NCBI GenBank assembly: GCA_050949705.1
Contig: JBMNGG010000015.1
Location: forward strand, 1-32,116
Origin: JBMNGG01 sp050949705
Lineage (GTDB): Bacteria; Bacillota; Thermosediminibacteria; Thermosediminibacterales; Tepidanaerobacteraceae
Reading direction: 5' to 3'
Length of the DNA: 32,116 nucleotides
The translations under genes and the position numbers were made by a program. Below the pieces are notes generated by a model that worked only from the letters and a program-made list of their open reading frames with translations, was not told the DNA's origin and ran no database searches. The stretch's first letter is position 1. Every line of letters begins with the position of its first letter. Shown piece after piece: positions 1 through 9,087 of this stretch.

Positions 1-1041
1 ATATCAGAAAAGCTTCCATATGTAGATATTTTATTTGGCATAAAAAAATGCTTACAAACTACCGGAACTAATCGAAAATTGCAGAAGTACTAATTTACCA
101 TTAATCGAAATGACGGTAGAATCTGATGTTGATGAAAACCTACCTATTCGACGAGATGACGATTCAAAAGCTTGGGTAACAATAACTTATGGGTGCAATA
201 ATTTTTGTAGTTATTGCATTGTTCCATATGTAAGGGGAAGAGAAAAAAGCCGTAAGCCAGATGATATTTTAAGAGAGGTTAAAGGTCTTGCTCGTGAAGG
301 ATTTTTGGAAATTAACTTATTAGGTCAGAATGTGAACTCTTATGGTAAGGACTTAGTACCTCCAACCACATTCCCGGATCTATTAAGAAGAGTTAACGGT
401 ATTGATAATATAAAACGTATAAGATTTATAACCTCTCACCCGAAAGATTTATCAGACGAGCTTGTTTTAGCAATGAAGGAATGTGATAAAGTATGTGAGC
501 ATATTCACCTACCAGTTCAAGCAGGAAGTAATCGAATACTATCAAGGATGAATCGAAAATATACCAGAGAGCATTACTTGAGCTTAATTAAAAAAATGAG
601 GGATACTATTCCGGATATTGCTATTACAACAGATATAATAGTCGGTTTTCCAGGTGAGACAGAACAAGATTTTTAGAAACTCTTGATCTAGTGGAAAAAG
701 TGAACTTTGATTCGGCTTTCACTTTTATGTATTCCAAACGAAAAGGAACGCCCGCATCAGAAATGGAAGATCAAGTAGATGATGAAGTTAAAAAAGATCG
801 CTTAAAACGGCTGATGCAATTACAGGATGGTATTACTTGGGGAAAAAATAAAATATTAAAAGATACAATACAAGAAGTCTTGGTAGAAGGGGTTAGTAGA
901 GGTAATAGAAATAGATTATCCGGGAGAACTCGTACAAATAAACTCGTTAACTTTGATGGTCCTGAGGAGTTAATAGGCAAACTGGTAAATGTAAAAATAA
1001 TAGAACCACATTCTTGGTCTTTATTAGGTAAGATTGTTTGA
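1..1041 (+). pseudogene. miaB: tRNA-2-methylthio-N6-dimethylallyladenosine synthase MiaB, 5'-truncated by the window edge and frameshifted twice
   Basis: MiaB is a radical-SAM methylthiotransferase that converts i6A37 to ms2i6A37 in tRNAs reading UNN codons. The radical-SAM cysteines are visible as GCNNFCSYC (about 192-217), followed by the family stretch IVPYVRGREKSR, and a TRAM RNA-binding domain closes the protein (about 880-1038). The reading frame is broken twice. The A-run at 42-48 has one A too many: with six As the frame reads GIKNAYKLPELIEN, as expected. The T-run at 670-674 has one T too few: with six Ts, QDF continues as LETLDLVEKVNF. Everything else is well conserved, so these look like recent slippage or sequencing errors rather than old decay. 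mutS follows 27 bases later, and miaA, the enzyme acting just before MiaB, lies four genes downstream. Family assignment is firm; the true coding state is uncertain. Confidence 0.93.
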
Positions 1042-1068
1042 TGAAAAGTTGCAGGGGGCTTTCTTTCA

Positions 1069-3670
1069 ATGGATACTCCAATGATAAAACAGTATAAACA
1101 GATAAAAAACCAATATAAGGATTATATTGTTTTTTATAGACTTGGTGATTTTTATGAAATGTTTTTTGAAGATGCCGACATATGTTCAAAAGAACTAGGA
1201 ATTACTCTTACATCAAGGTCAAAAGATGCTGATAATAAAGTACCTATGGCTGGGGTGCCATATCATGCGGCAGATCAGTATATATCAACCCTAGTATCTA
1301 AAGGTTATAAAGTTGTCATATGTGAACAGGTAGAAGACCCCAAGCTAGCAAAAGGAATTGTCAAAAGAGAAGTAGTAAAAATCGTAACACCCGGAACGGT
1401 TACCGATTTGAATGCATTACAAGAAAAAACCAACAATTATTTAGCTTGTATTCATAGAGATAAAGAATTTTATGGCCTTGCTTTTGTGGACTTAATGACA
1501 GGTCAATTTGAGATAACACAATTAAAGTCATCTTTTCCTTATGATGAAGTGGTCAATGAAGTTAGTCGATATGAACCAAAAGAGTGTTTAGTGAATTACG
1601 AATTCTTTAAAGAAAAGCTATTAAGCAAAAAAATGAAGGAAAACCTGGAGTTGTTTTTCACTGTTAAAGATAATGATTATTTTAATGAACAATCAGCCTT
1701 AAATTTGCTTATTACACAATTCGGTGAAGAAAACATAATCAACATTAAAGAGAAGAGACTTTCTTTGTGTGCTGCGGGTGCTTGTCTTAAATATCTAAAT
1801 GATACGCAAAAATTAGCGCTTTCACATATAAATTTTATTTCATATTATCAAAATTACGATTATATGGTTCTAGATCATTCGTGTTGCAAGAATCTGGAAG
1901 TTACTAAAAGTTTACGTGATGGTCAAAAAAAAGGGAAGTCTTTTATGGGTGTTAGACAAAACATCCACAGCAATGGGTGCAAGGTTGCTTAAGCAATGGA
2001 TTAAGCAACCCTTAATTGATATTTTAAAGATTAAACAAAGGCAAGATGCCATTGAAGAATTATTTGATGACTATTTTCTAAGAGCTGATTTGAAAGAGCA
2101 ATTAAAAAATATTTCCGATGTCGAGCGTTTAATTGGGAAAATAGTATGTGGAAATGCTAATGCTAGAGATTTGTTAGCAATAAAAAATACTTTAATGAGA
2201 TTGCCAAAAATAAAAAAAGTTATTACTCAGTGTAACTCAAGTTTAATGAAAAACATATATGAACAAATAGATCCGCTGGAAGATATATTTATACTATTAG
2301 AAGAATCAATATCTGAAGAAGCGCCCCTAACAATTAAGGAAGGATATATTATAAAGGATGGTTATAATTTAGAAATTGATGAACTTAGGAAAGCCTCTCA
2401 TGATGGTAAAGCGTGGATAGCGGAATTAGAAAGAAAAGAACGTGAAAGAACCGGTATAAAATCTTTAAAGATTGGTTTCAACAAAGTATTCGGCTATTAT
2501 ATTGAGGTAACTAAGTCTAATCTATCAATGGTTCCGGAAAACTATATACGCAAACAAACGCTAGCTAATGCAGAACGTTATATTACTGAAGAGCTAAAGG
2601 AATATGAATCACTTATACTCAATGCAAAAGAAAAACTTCAAATACTTGAATATAACATCTTTTGTAAAATACGTGAACAACTTATAGAAGAAATTGCTAG
2701 ATTAAAACAGAGTGCTTATAACTTATCTCTGTTAGATGTTCTATTGTCACTTGCAGAGGTAGCATACAACAATAATTATATTAAACCTGAAATTACATTA
2801 AACGATGAAATAAAAATATTAGAAGGAAGACACCCAGTTGTAGAGCTTACACAAAAAGAAGAACTCTTTATTCCAAATGATACACATATAAACTGCAGCG
2901 ACAATTTAATTTCATTAATAACTGGACCCAATATGGCTGGGAAATCTACTTTTATGCGCCAGGTTGCTTTAATTGTTATAATGGCACAAATAGGTTGTTT
3001 TGTTCCGGCGACGAAAGCTGAATTAGGTATTGTTGATCGCATTTTTACACGTATTGGAGCATCAGATAACTTAGCTATGGGTCAAAGCACTTTCATGGTC
3101 GAAATGATGGAAGTGGCTAATATTTTAAAACATGCTACTGATAAAAGCCTTTTGATTTTAGATGAAGTAGGACGTGGAACTAGTACTTTTGATGGTCTTT
3201 CCATAGCCTGGTCCGTAGTAGAATATATACAAAAAAACTTAAAGTCAAAAACACTTTTTGCTACTCATTACCATGAACTTACATCTTTAAAAACATTAAA
3301 GGGGGTTAAAAATTATAAGATTACTGTAAAAGAAAAAGGTGATGATGTTATATTTCTAAGGAAGATAGTACCTGGGGAAGCTGATAAAAGTTATGGAATA
3401 CAAGTAGCTAAAATCGCAGGAGTTCCGCAATCAGTAATAAACAGAGCGAAAAAAATTTTAGCTAAATTGGAAAATTATCAACCTAAAGATGAATTATGTA
3501 TATCAGATATGGCAGCAACCAGTGACATAGAAGCTAGAGAAAGTCAATTAAACTTGGAAGCATTTAAGAGCCAAGAAATAATTGAAAAAATAAAATCTGT
3601 AAGTATAGATACCATAACTCCTTTGGAGGCTTTGAACTTATTGTATTCTATAAAACGTCAATTGATATAA
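1069..3670 (+). pseudogene. mutS: DNA mismatch repair protein MutS, interrupted by one frameshift in a poly-A tract
   Basis: MutS recognises mismatches and small loops and recruits MutL. The N-terminal mismatch-reading motif GDFYEMF (the Phe-x-Glu wedge), the clamp/lever region, Walker A TGPNMAGKST (about 2925-2955) and Walker B LLILDEVGRGTSTFDG (about 3150-3195) are all present. The start is the ATG at 1069, behind the SD GCAGGGGG. The A-run at 1925-1932 has eight As. Read as is, the protein ends at 1992 after about 307 residues, before the ATPase domain. With seven As the frame continues GQKKGSLLWVLDKT to the stop at 3670, giving about 866 residues, normal for MutS. mutL follows after 14 bases. 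If the extra A is real, the cell lacks functional MutS; if it is an assembly error, the gene is intact. Confidence 0.95.
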
Positions 3671-3684
3671 GAGGAAGGTATAAT

Positions 3685-5556
3685 ATGGGGAAGATCAATA
3701 TTTTGGGGGAAGAAATTGCATCTAAAATAGCTGCTGGTGAAATTATAGAAAGACCGGTTTCTGTCGTAAAAGAACTTGTAGAAAACTCTATTGATGCAGG
3801 AAGCAGAAATATTACAATTGAGATAGAAAAAGGTGGGAAAAAGTTAATTAGGGTTATTGACGATGGTGAAGGCATGTCTAATGAGGATATCAAATTAGCT
3901 TTTGAGCGACATGCTACTAGTAAAATAAATAAGCTAGATGATATTTTTAATGTTAATACTCTGGGATTTAGAGGGGAAGCTTTGGCAAGTATTGCTTCAG
4001 TATCATCTGTTACAGTAATTTCGAAAACTCAAAACGAATCCATAGGTAGTCTATGCAAAATAAAAAGCAATGTAATTGAAGATTTTAGAGAAGCTTCCTC
4101 TAATGTTGGTTCCCTAATAGAAGTAAAAGATTTATTTTATAATACACCAGCCCGATTGAAGTTTTTAAGTAACGATACCCAAGAAGCCTCACGTATTACA
4201 GATTTGATAACTAGATTAGCCATAAGCAATATTAACATATCGTTTCGTCTAAAAAATGATGGAAAGGAAATCTTCTTTACAAGTGGTAATGGTAATTATA
4301 GAGAAGCAATAGCAAAAGTATATGGTGTTGATATGGCAAAGGAGGCTATATACATCGAAAAGGATTTCGACAGTGGGGAAATATGGGGATACGTGTCAAC
4401 ACCTAGGTTCAACCGTGGTAATCGGACTGGTCAAAGTTATTTTGTTAATAATCGCTTTATTAAAGACAGGGGATTGGCATTATGTTTAGAACGGGCATAT
4501 AAGACAATGATGCCGATAAATAGGTTTCCTATTGCAATTATTTTTATTCAAATTGATAATTCCTTAATCGACGTCAATGTGCATCCAGCTAAAACTGAAA
4601 TCAAATTTCAACGAGAGAACGAAGTTCATAGGATGATTTTTAATGCTGTAAAAGATGGTTTAAAAAAACACGTATTAATACCTAATGAATCTTTAAGTGA
4701 TACTTTTAACAAACCAGAGTCTAAAGACGTTGGCTATCAATTAGAATTAAGTGGTAGAGCTTTGCCAAAAAATGAATATTATTACAATAATCATACCAAA
4801 CTATATAATAATGAATTCCAACCGGAAATTATAAAAGAACCTCAAATAGCAAAAAGTGAAAAATCTATATTTTACTCCGAAAACAGAATTCTACATAATG
4901 AAAAACCTATTGATTTACATTCAATAAATTACAATAAAACGAATGAAATAAACAAAAAAATAGAAAATAAAGAGAACCAGGCAAAACTACAATTTGATAA
5001 TATATTGGGTCAGTTATTTAATACTTATATCATTGTACATGGAGACAGACAGTTTTATCTTATAGATCAACATGCAGCCCATGAACGGATTTTATATGAA
5101 TTTTATTCTCGTAAATATGTTAGACCAACCGAATCTCAAAAGTTGATTGAGCCATATGTACTACGTCTATCTGCACAAGAAATGATGTCAATACAAAGCC
5201 ATGAAAAAGAAATAGTCAATATGGGTTTTGATTTTTCGATCTTTGGGACAGATTCTGTTTTTATTCGTGCAGTACCATATCTACTTAATAAACCCGTAGA
5301 CCCTATTGTACTACGTGATGTTCTTAATGAATTAGATAGTAAGGATTATGCAATATTTCAGCCGAAGGAAAGACTGATAATTTCTATGTCGTGTCATACT
5401 GCAATAAAAGCAGGTGATTCTCTGTCTTTTTTAGAAATGCAAGAACTGTTGCGTCAATTGAAGAAAACAGAAGGTCCTTACACTTGTCCTCATGGAAGAC
5501 CAACTATTATTGCTATTACATTAGATGAATTAGAAAAGAAATTTAAAAGGAAATAA
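3685..5556 (+). CDS. mutL: DNA mismatch repair endonuclease MutL
   Basis: 623-residue MutL, intact. The N-terminal GHKL ATPase has the catalytic E30 in KELVENSIDAGS, DDGEGM (59-64), HATSKI and LGFRGEAL (93-100). A poorly conserved linker lies around residues 330-430. The C-terminal domain carries the metal-dependent nicking motif DQHAAHERILYE (D461-E472) and CPHGRP (601-606). This is therefore the endonuclease-type MutL of bacteria lacking MutH, which nicks the new strand after MutS recognition. The start ATG is behind AAGAGGAAGG. It lies 14 bases after mutS and 4 bases before miaA, indicating one operon. No lesion is seen, in contrast to mutS. Confidence 0.98.
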   Translation: MGKINILGEEIASKIAAGEIIERPVSVVKELVENSIDAGSRNITIEIEKGGKKLIRVIDDGEGMSNEDIKLAFERHATSKINKLDDIFNVNTLGFRGEALASIASVSSVTVISKTQNESIGSLCKIKSNVIEDFREASSNVGSLIEVKDLFYNTPARLKFLSNDTQEASRITDLITRLAISNINISFRLKNDGKEIFFTSGNGNYREAIAKVYGVDMAKEAIYIEKDFDSGEIWGYVSTPRFNRGNRTGQSYFVNNRFIKDRGLALCLERAYKTMMPINRFPIAIIFIQIDNSLIDVNVHPAKTEIKFQRENEVHRMIFNAVKDGLKKHVLIPNESLSDTFNKPESKDVGYQLELSGRALPKNEYYYNNHTKLYNNEFQPEIIKEPQIAKSEKSIFYSENRILHNEKPIDLHSINYNKTNEINKKIENKENQAKLQFDNILGQLFNTYIIVHGDRQFYLIDQHAAHERILYEFYSRKYVRPTESQKLIEPYVLRLSAQEMMSIQSHEKEIVNMGFDFSIFGTDSVFIRAVPYLLNKPVDPIVLRDVLNELDSKDYAIFQPKERLIISMSCHTAIKAGDSLSFLEMQELLRQLKKTEGPYTCPHGRPTIIAITLDELEKKFKRK

Positions 5557-5560
5557 AGAT

Positions 5561-6505
5561 ATGCAAAAGAAGTTGTTAGTAGTTATTGTGGGACCTACAG
5601 CAGTTGGAAAAACAGAAATTGCCATCGATATTGCACTAAAATATGACACGGAAATCATTTCGGCTGATTCTATGCAAATATATAAATATATGAATATCGG
5701 AACAGCAAAACCCACTTTAAAGGATCGTAAGGGAATCAAGCACCATATGATTGACATTATTGATCCCGATGAAGATTTCAGCGCCGCCGATTTTCAAAAG
5801 GGGGCAGAACTATGCATTCAACAAGTTCACAGTCGTAACAAGATTCCAATATTAACTGGTGGAACAGGATTTTATATAAATTCAGTCTGTTATAATTATA
5901 CTTTTGCAGATGCTAAAAAAGATGATGAATTAAGAAGACATTTACGAATTCAAGCTAATGAATATGGTAATGAATACCTGTATAAAAAGCTAGAAAAGCT
6001 TGATCCAAAAGCAGCTAATAAAATACATCCAAATAATTTACGCCGTGTCATACGAGCACTAGAGGTATGTATAAAAAGCGGTAGACCTTTTTCATCATAT
6101 GAGGATGATACTAAAAAAAACAAGAGTTCATACGATTTACTAATGTATGGATTAACCAGACCTAGAGATGAATTGTATGACCGCATTAATAAAAGAGTAC
6201 TATCAATGTTTGATGAAGGTTTGGTAGAAGAAGTTCATATGTTGTTAAAGAAAGGGTATGCCAAGTATTTAAATTCAATGCAAGGTTTAGGATATCGTCA
6301 TGTAATAGATTATCTTTATGGTAAAACAACTAGAGAAGAGACTATTCGTTTGATGGCTAGAGACACCAGACGTTATGCTAAACGTCAGTATACCTGGTTT
6401 TTACGTGATAAAAACATCATCTGGTTGGATGTTTCCAGTGAAGGTAAAAAGAGGACAATAACAAATATAATTCAAGGTATTGAAGGAAAAATAAGAAATA
6501 CCTAG
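5561..6505 (+). CDS. miaA: tRNA dimethylallyltransferase MiaA
   Basis: MiaA transfers the dimethylallyl group from DMAPP to N6 of A37 in tRNAs reading UNN codons, the step before MiaB. The 314-residue protein has the P-loop GPTAVGKT (11-18), the conserved DSMQIYKYMNIGTAKPT block, LTGGTGFYI, and the C-terminal RDTRRYAKRQYTWFLRD. Length is normal. It starts 4 bases after the mutL stop, with the SD AGGAAATAAAG inside the mutL tail. The DMAPP substrate depends on IspH and IPP isomerase, both encoded about 22 kb away in this same window. Confidence 0.98.
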   Translation: MQKKLLVVIVGPTAVGKTEIAIDIALKYDTEIISADSMQIYKYMNIGTAKPTLKDRKGIKHHMIDIIDPDEDFSAADFQKGAELCIQQVHSRNKIPILTGGTGFYINSVCYNYTFADAKKDDELRRHLRIQANEYGNEYLYKKLEKLDPKAANKIHPNNLRRVIRALEVCIKSGRPFSSYEDDTKKNKSSYDLLMYGLTRPRDELYDRINKRVLSMFDEGLVEEVHMLLKKGYAKYLNSMQGLGYRHVIDYLYGKTTREETIRLMARDTRRYAKRQYTWFLRDKNIIWLDVSSEGKKRTITNIIQGIEGKIRNT

Positions 6506-6545
6506 AATAATAAATTAAACATCAATATGAGGGGGACATATAATA

Positions 6546-6797
6546 ATGACAAGAGCACAAATAAATCTCCAGGATAGCTTATTAAATCAAATCCGTAAGG
6601 AAAATATACCTGTAACAATTTATCTTATAAATGGTTTTCAGCTAAAAGGTCTAGTACGGGGTTTTGACAATTACACAGTTATTATTGATACTGACGGAAA
6701 GCAACAGTTAGTATATAAACATGCTGTTTCTACTATATCACCCTTTAAAGCTGTTAGCTTGAATCAGGGTTCGACAGATCAAAAGAAAACTGAATGA
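6546..6797 (+). CDS. hfq: RNA chaperone Hfq
   Basis: 83-residue Hfq, an Sm-fold ring protein that binds small RNAs and A-rich mRNA segments. The N-terminal NLQDSLLNQIRKENIPVT, then the Sm1-type LINGFQLKGLVRGFDNYTV, and the Sm2 YKHAVSTISP (the family's Y/F-KHA box) are all present. Only a short hydrophilic tail follows, as usual in Gram-positive Hfq. The SD GAGGGGG lies 9 bases before ATG. miaA-hfq is a widespread bacterial gene pair. A strong terminator follows, so hfq closes the miaB-mutSL-miaA operon. Confidence 0.98.
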   Translation: MTRAQINLQDSLLNQIRKENIPVTIYLINGFQLKGLVRGFDNYTVIIDTDGKQQLVYKHAVSTISPFKAVSLNQGSTDQKKTE

Positions 6798-6822
6798 AGT
6801 TTTTTGAATCATTTGTTGCTTA

Positions 6823-6855
6823 AAAAACCTCCGAGGAATTAACTCGGAGGTTTTT
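6823..6855 (+). terminator. Intrinsic terminator after hfq
   Basis: A perfect 13-bp stem (6823-6835 with 6843-6855) built on CCTCCGAG/CTCGGAGG, with a 7-base loop and flanking A and T runs. It separates hfq from spoVK and could work in both directions, though no minus-strand gene points into it. Confidence 0.93.
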
Positions 6856-6858
6856 GTA

Positions 6859-6886
6859 ACTTATTAGTGTTATTTTGCATAAAATA
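6859..6886 (+). promoter_or_regulatory. Possible mother-cell sigma (SigK/SigE-like) promoter of spoVK
   Basis: CATAAAATA at 6878-6886 fits the SigK -10 pattern CATAnnnTA, with an AC dinucleotide at 6859-6860 about 17 bases upstream. It lies between the hfq terminator and spoVK, a gene expressed in the mother cell in Bacillus subtilis. The match is short and the DNA AT-rich, so this is a weak prediction. Confidence 0.3.
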
Positions 6887-6920
6887 AATTGGTATAGTTT
6901 TTTAGTAGGGGTGGTATAAA

Positions 6921-7889
6921 ATGTCTGAAAGAATTAAATATGAAGGAAGAAATCATTTTGAAATCAATGAAATGCTTATAAACGGGATGATCACCCCCGC
7001 AGAGGCGCTAACTATGTTCCGAGATGCTGAAAGGAAAAAAACATATATAAAGAGAGTTTCTGAAGAAGAAAATTTGCAAAAAGTAATGAAGGAACTCGAA
7101 GACCTTATAGGGTTATCAAAAGTTAAGGATTTGGTGAAGGAGATTAGAGCGTTTACAGAAATACAAAAAAAGAGGCATGAGGAAAATCTTTTAGCAGAAC
7201 CACAGGTTCTGCATATGATTTTTAAAGGTAATCCAGGTACTGGCAAGACCACTGTTGCAAGGTTGCTCGGTAAAATGTTTAAGCATATGGGTATTCTTCA
7301 AAAAGGACACATAGTAGAAGTTGAAAGGGCTGATTTGGTAGGGGAATACATAGGTCATACGGCTCAAAAGACGCGTGAACAAATAAGAAAAGCTTTAGGT
7401 GGGATATTATTCTTAGATGAAGCATATTCTTTAGGAAGAGGTGGAGATAAGGATTTTGGCAAGGAGGCAATAGATACGCTTGTAAAAGCCATGGAAGACC
7501 ATAAAGACAATCTTATTGTTATTTTAGCGGGTTATAAAGATGAAATGGATTGGTTTTTACAAATTAATCCTGGTCTTCGTTCAAGATTTCCTATTCAAAT
7601 TGAGTTTAATGATTATTCTGTAGAAGAGTTGATGAAAATAGCTAAAATGATGGTAGAAAAAAGACAGTATAAGTTTAGCAATGAAGCTTTACTTTTGTTT
7701 GAGAATCTTTTGCACAAAAAAAAATGTGACCGGTATTATGATAAATTAGGGAATGCGCGCCTTGTACGAAATATGATAGAAAGAGCGATTAGACGCCAAG
7801 CTCTTCGTCTTGTAAACCAACGGAGTATTTCTCGGGAAGATTTACTTGAAATAAATCCTGAGGATCTTTCGGAGGTGGATTTTCATTGA
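6921..7889 (+). CDS. spoVK: Stage V sporulation protein K-like AAA+ ATPase
   Basis: 322 residues, the same length as B. subtilis SpoVK, which is needed for spore maturation. The AAA+ family also contains CbbX-type rubisco activases. Walker A GNPGTGKTT (103-111), the pore-loop region LVGEYIGHTA (139-148), Walker B ILFLDEA (162-168), sensor 1 ILAGY (201-205), and the arginine-finger block GLRSRFP (218-224) are visible. The start ATG follows the SD AGGGGTGG. Its position downstream of hfq and upstream of a GTPase and a ynbB homologue parallels the B. subtilis region. Its stop overlaps the start of the following GTPase gene, so the two are translationally coupled. Confidence 0.93.
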   Translation: MSERIKYEGRNHFEINEMLINGMITPAEALTMFRDAERKKTYIKRVSEEENLQKVMKELEDLIGLSKVKDLVKEIRAFTEIQKKRHEENLLAEPQVLHMIFKGNPGTGKTTVARLLGKMFKHMGILQKGHIVEVERADLVGEYIGHTAQKTREQIRKALGGILFLDEAYSLGRGGDKDFGKEAIDTLVKAMEDHKDNLIVILAGYKDEMDWFLQINPGLRSRFPIQIEFNDYSVEELMKIAKMMVEKRQYKFSNEALLLFENLLHKKKCDRYYDKLGNARLVRNMIERAIRRQALRLVNQRSISREDLLEINPEDLSEVDFH

Positions 7890-8494
7890 AGCGATGTACT
7901 ATTATTGGAAAAACTAATGTAGGTAAGACGCTATTTCTAATTAATTTTGCTGAATATATAGGAGCAAAATCTTTGGATATTGACTTTATTAATACTAACA
8001 ACAAAAAAGTGTCAAAAACCTATAGTCTGGAAAAAGCTGTTTCCTGTCTTGTAAATACAAATCCTCATAAAACCCGCTGTGTTCAATCTGTCATAGTAAA
8101 TATTCCTGTTGGTAAAGGTAAAAAAAAAATATGCTTAGTCGATACAGCCGGTTTTATAGATGGGATACATAAAGACGTAGAAATACGTAAAGCAATTTCT
8201 CAAACCCTTGAAATAATACGTGATTCAGATATCATACTTCATATTATAGATGCTTCAACTATTTACAATGATGATTTACCTAGCTCGATGGGGGAAGTAG
8301 ATTATCAGATTTCTCAATTTGCTCAATTAAAAAGAGGTTATGCTATTTTAGCAAATAAAATGGATAAAAGTGAAGCAAAAAAAGGGTTAATTAAAATAAA
8401 AGAAGAATTTCCAGGGAATTTAATCTTACCTGTTTCAGCCCTTTATAAAAAGGGTTTCAAAGAGGTGAAAACCTTTGTGGCACATAATATCTAA
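7886..8494 (+). CDS. Small Era-like GTP-binding protein coupled to spoVK
   Basis: 202-residue GTPase. G1 is GKTNVGKT (8-15), G3 DTAG (86-89), G4 NKMD (157-160) and G5 a serine-alanine-leucine near 184-186. There is essentially nothing outside the G domain. It starts with TTG overlapping the spoVK stop, behind GGAGGTGG (7871-7878) inside the spoVK tail. In B. subtilis the corresponding place holds the much larger HflX (YnbA); this protein is too short to be HflX and lacks its N-terminal domain. The role is unknown; coupling to spoVK suggests a sporulation function, which is inference. Domain assignment is sure, function is not. Confidence 0.88.
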   Translation: MKRCTIIGKTNVGKTLFLINFAEYIGAKSLDIDFINTNNKKVSKTYSLEKAVSCLVNTNPHKTRCVQSVIVNIPVGKGKKKICLVDTAGFIDGIHKDVEIRKAISQTLEIIRDSDIILHIIDASTIYNDDLPSSMGEVDYQISQFAQLKRGYAILANKMDKSEAKKGLIKIKEEFPGNLILPVSALYKKGFKEVKTFVAHNI

Positions 8495-9086
8495 TGTTTA
8501 TTTAATAAAAAAGATATTTTGTGTGTTTTTTACTGGTTTCGTCATAAAGATCATGGACGATTATACAGATCAAAATATTGATAAAATGCTTGAAAAACCG
8601 AATATATACGAAGCAATGGAGCTTGGAGGTTTGCCATACGTATTATTATTATTGTCATTAGCCTTTATATTAGATCCCATTACTTCATTAAGCCTTTTTT
8701 TGTCAAGTTATGTAATAGGTATGATGGGGAGCATTAATGTTAAAATGCCTTCTGGCTTGTATGGATATCAAGAAAGCATATTAATACTATTACTTAGCTT
8801 TATTATACTAAAAAAAATAGACATGGTTTCATCAATAACAATAATAGTTGCGATACAATTGTTAGATGATTTTCTTGATTACGAAAAAGATTATTTGAAT
8901 AAAAAAAATCTTGCTTTCGTGTTGGGGAAAACGGAATGTTTGTTGCTATCTGTGATTTTTTTTCTATTAACATGCTATTTAGATTTTATAAAAGGAATTA
9001 CGGCAATGATATCTATGTATGTAATTGTTTACATAATAAAAATATTGTTTACAAAGCATAAATACATATTTGAGAGGGAAGCTTGA
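8475..9086 (+). CDS. Integral membrane protein with two UbiA-like DDxxDxxxD motifs
   Basis: 203 residues, about seven hydrophobic segments (near 6-26, 52-68, 69-85, 99-114, 116-130, 152-170, 172-192). Two acidic motifs sit in hydrophilic loops: DDYTDQNID at 28-36 and DDFLDYEKD at 131-139. The second is followed by NKKNLAFVLGKTE, resembling the segment after the second Asp motif of UbiA prenyltransferases (D-x3-D, then G/K-x-TLA-x2-LG). Spacing and order fit UbiA, but the protein is much shorter than the usual 280-300 residues and lacks one N-terminal membrane segment. The TTG start has the SD AGAGGTG (8461-8467); an in-frame TGA at 8466 excludes a longer form. It overlaps the GTPase by 20 bases. 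Likely a divergent or reduced UbiA-superfamily protein; substrate unknown. Confidence 0.75.
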   Translation: MWHIISNVYLIKKIFCVFFTGFVIKIMDDYTDQNIDKMLEKPNIYEAMELGGLPYVLLLLSLAFILDPITSLSLFLSSYVIGMMGSINVKMPSGLYGYQESILILLLSFIILKKIDMVSSITIIVAIQLLDDFLDYEKDYLNKKNLAFVLGKTECLLLSVIFFLLTCYLDFIKGITAMISMYVIVYIIKILFTKHKYIFEREA

Positions 9087-9087
9087 T

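Noticed and set aside
7886..8494. Assignment of the GTPase as HflX from its position
   Set aside because: At 202 residues with G1 at residue 8 it lacks the HflX N-terminal domain and helical linker.
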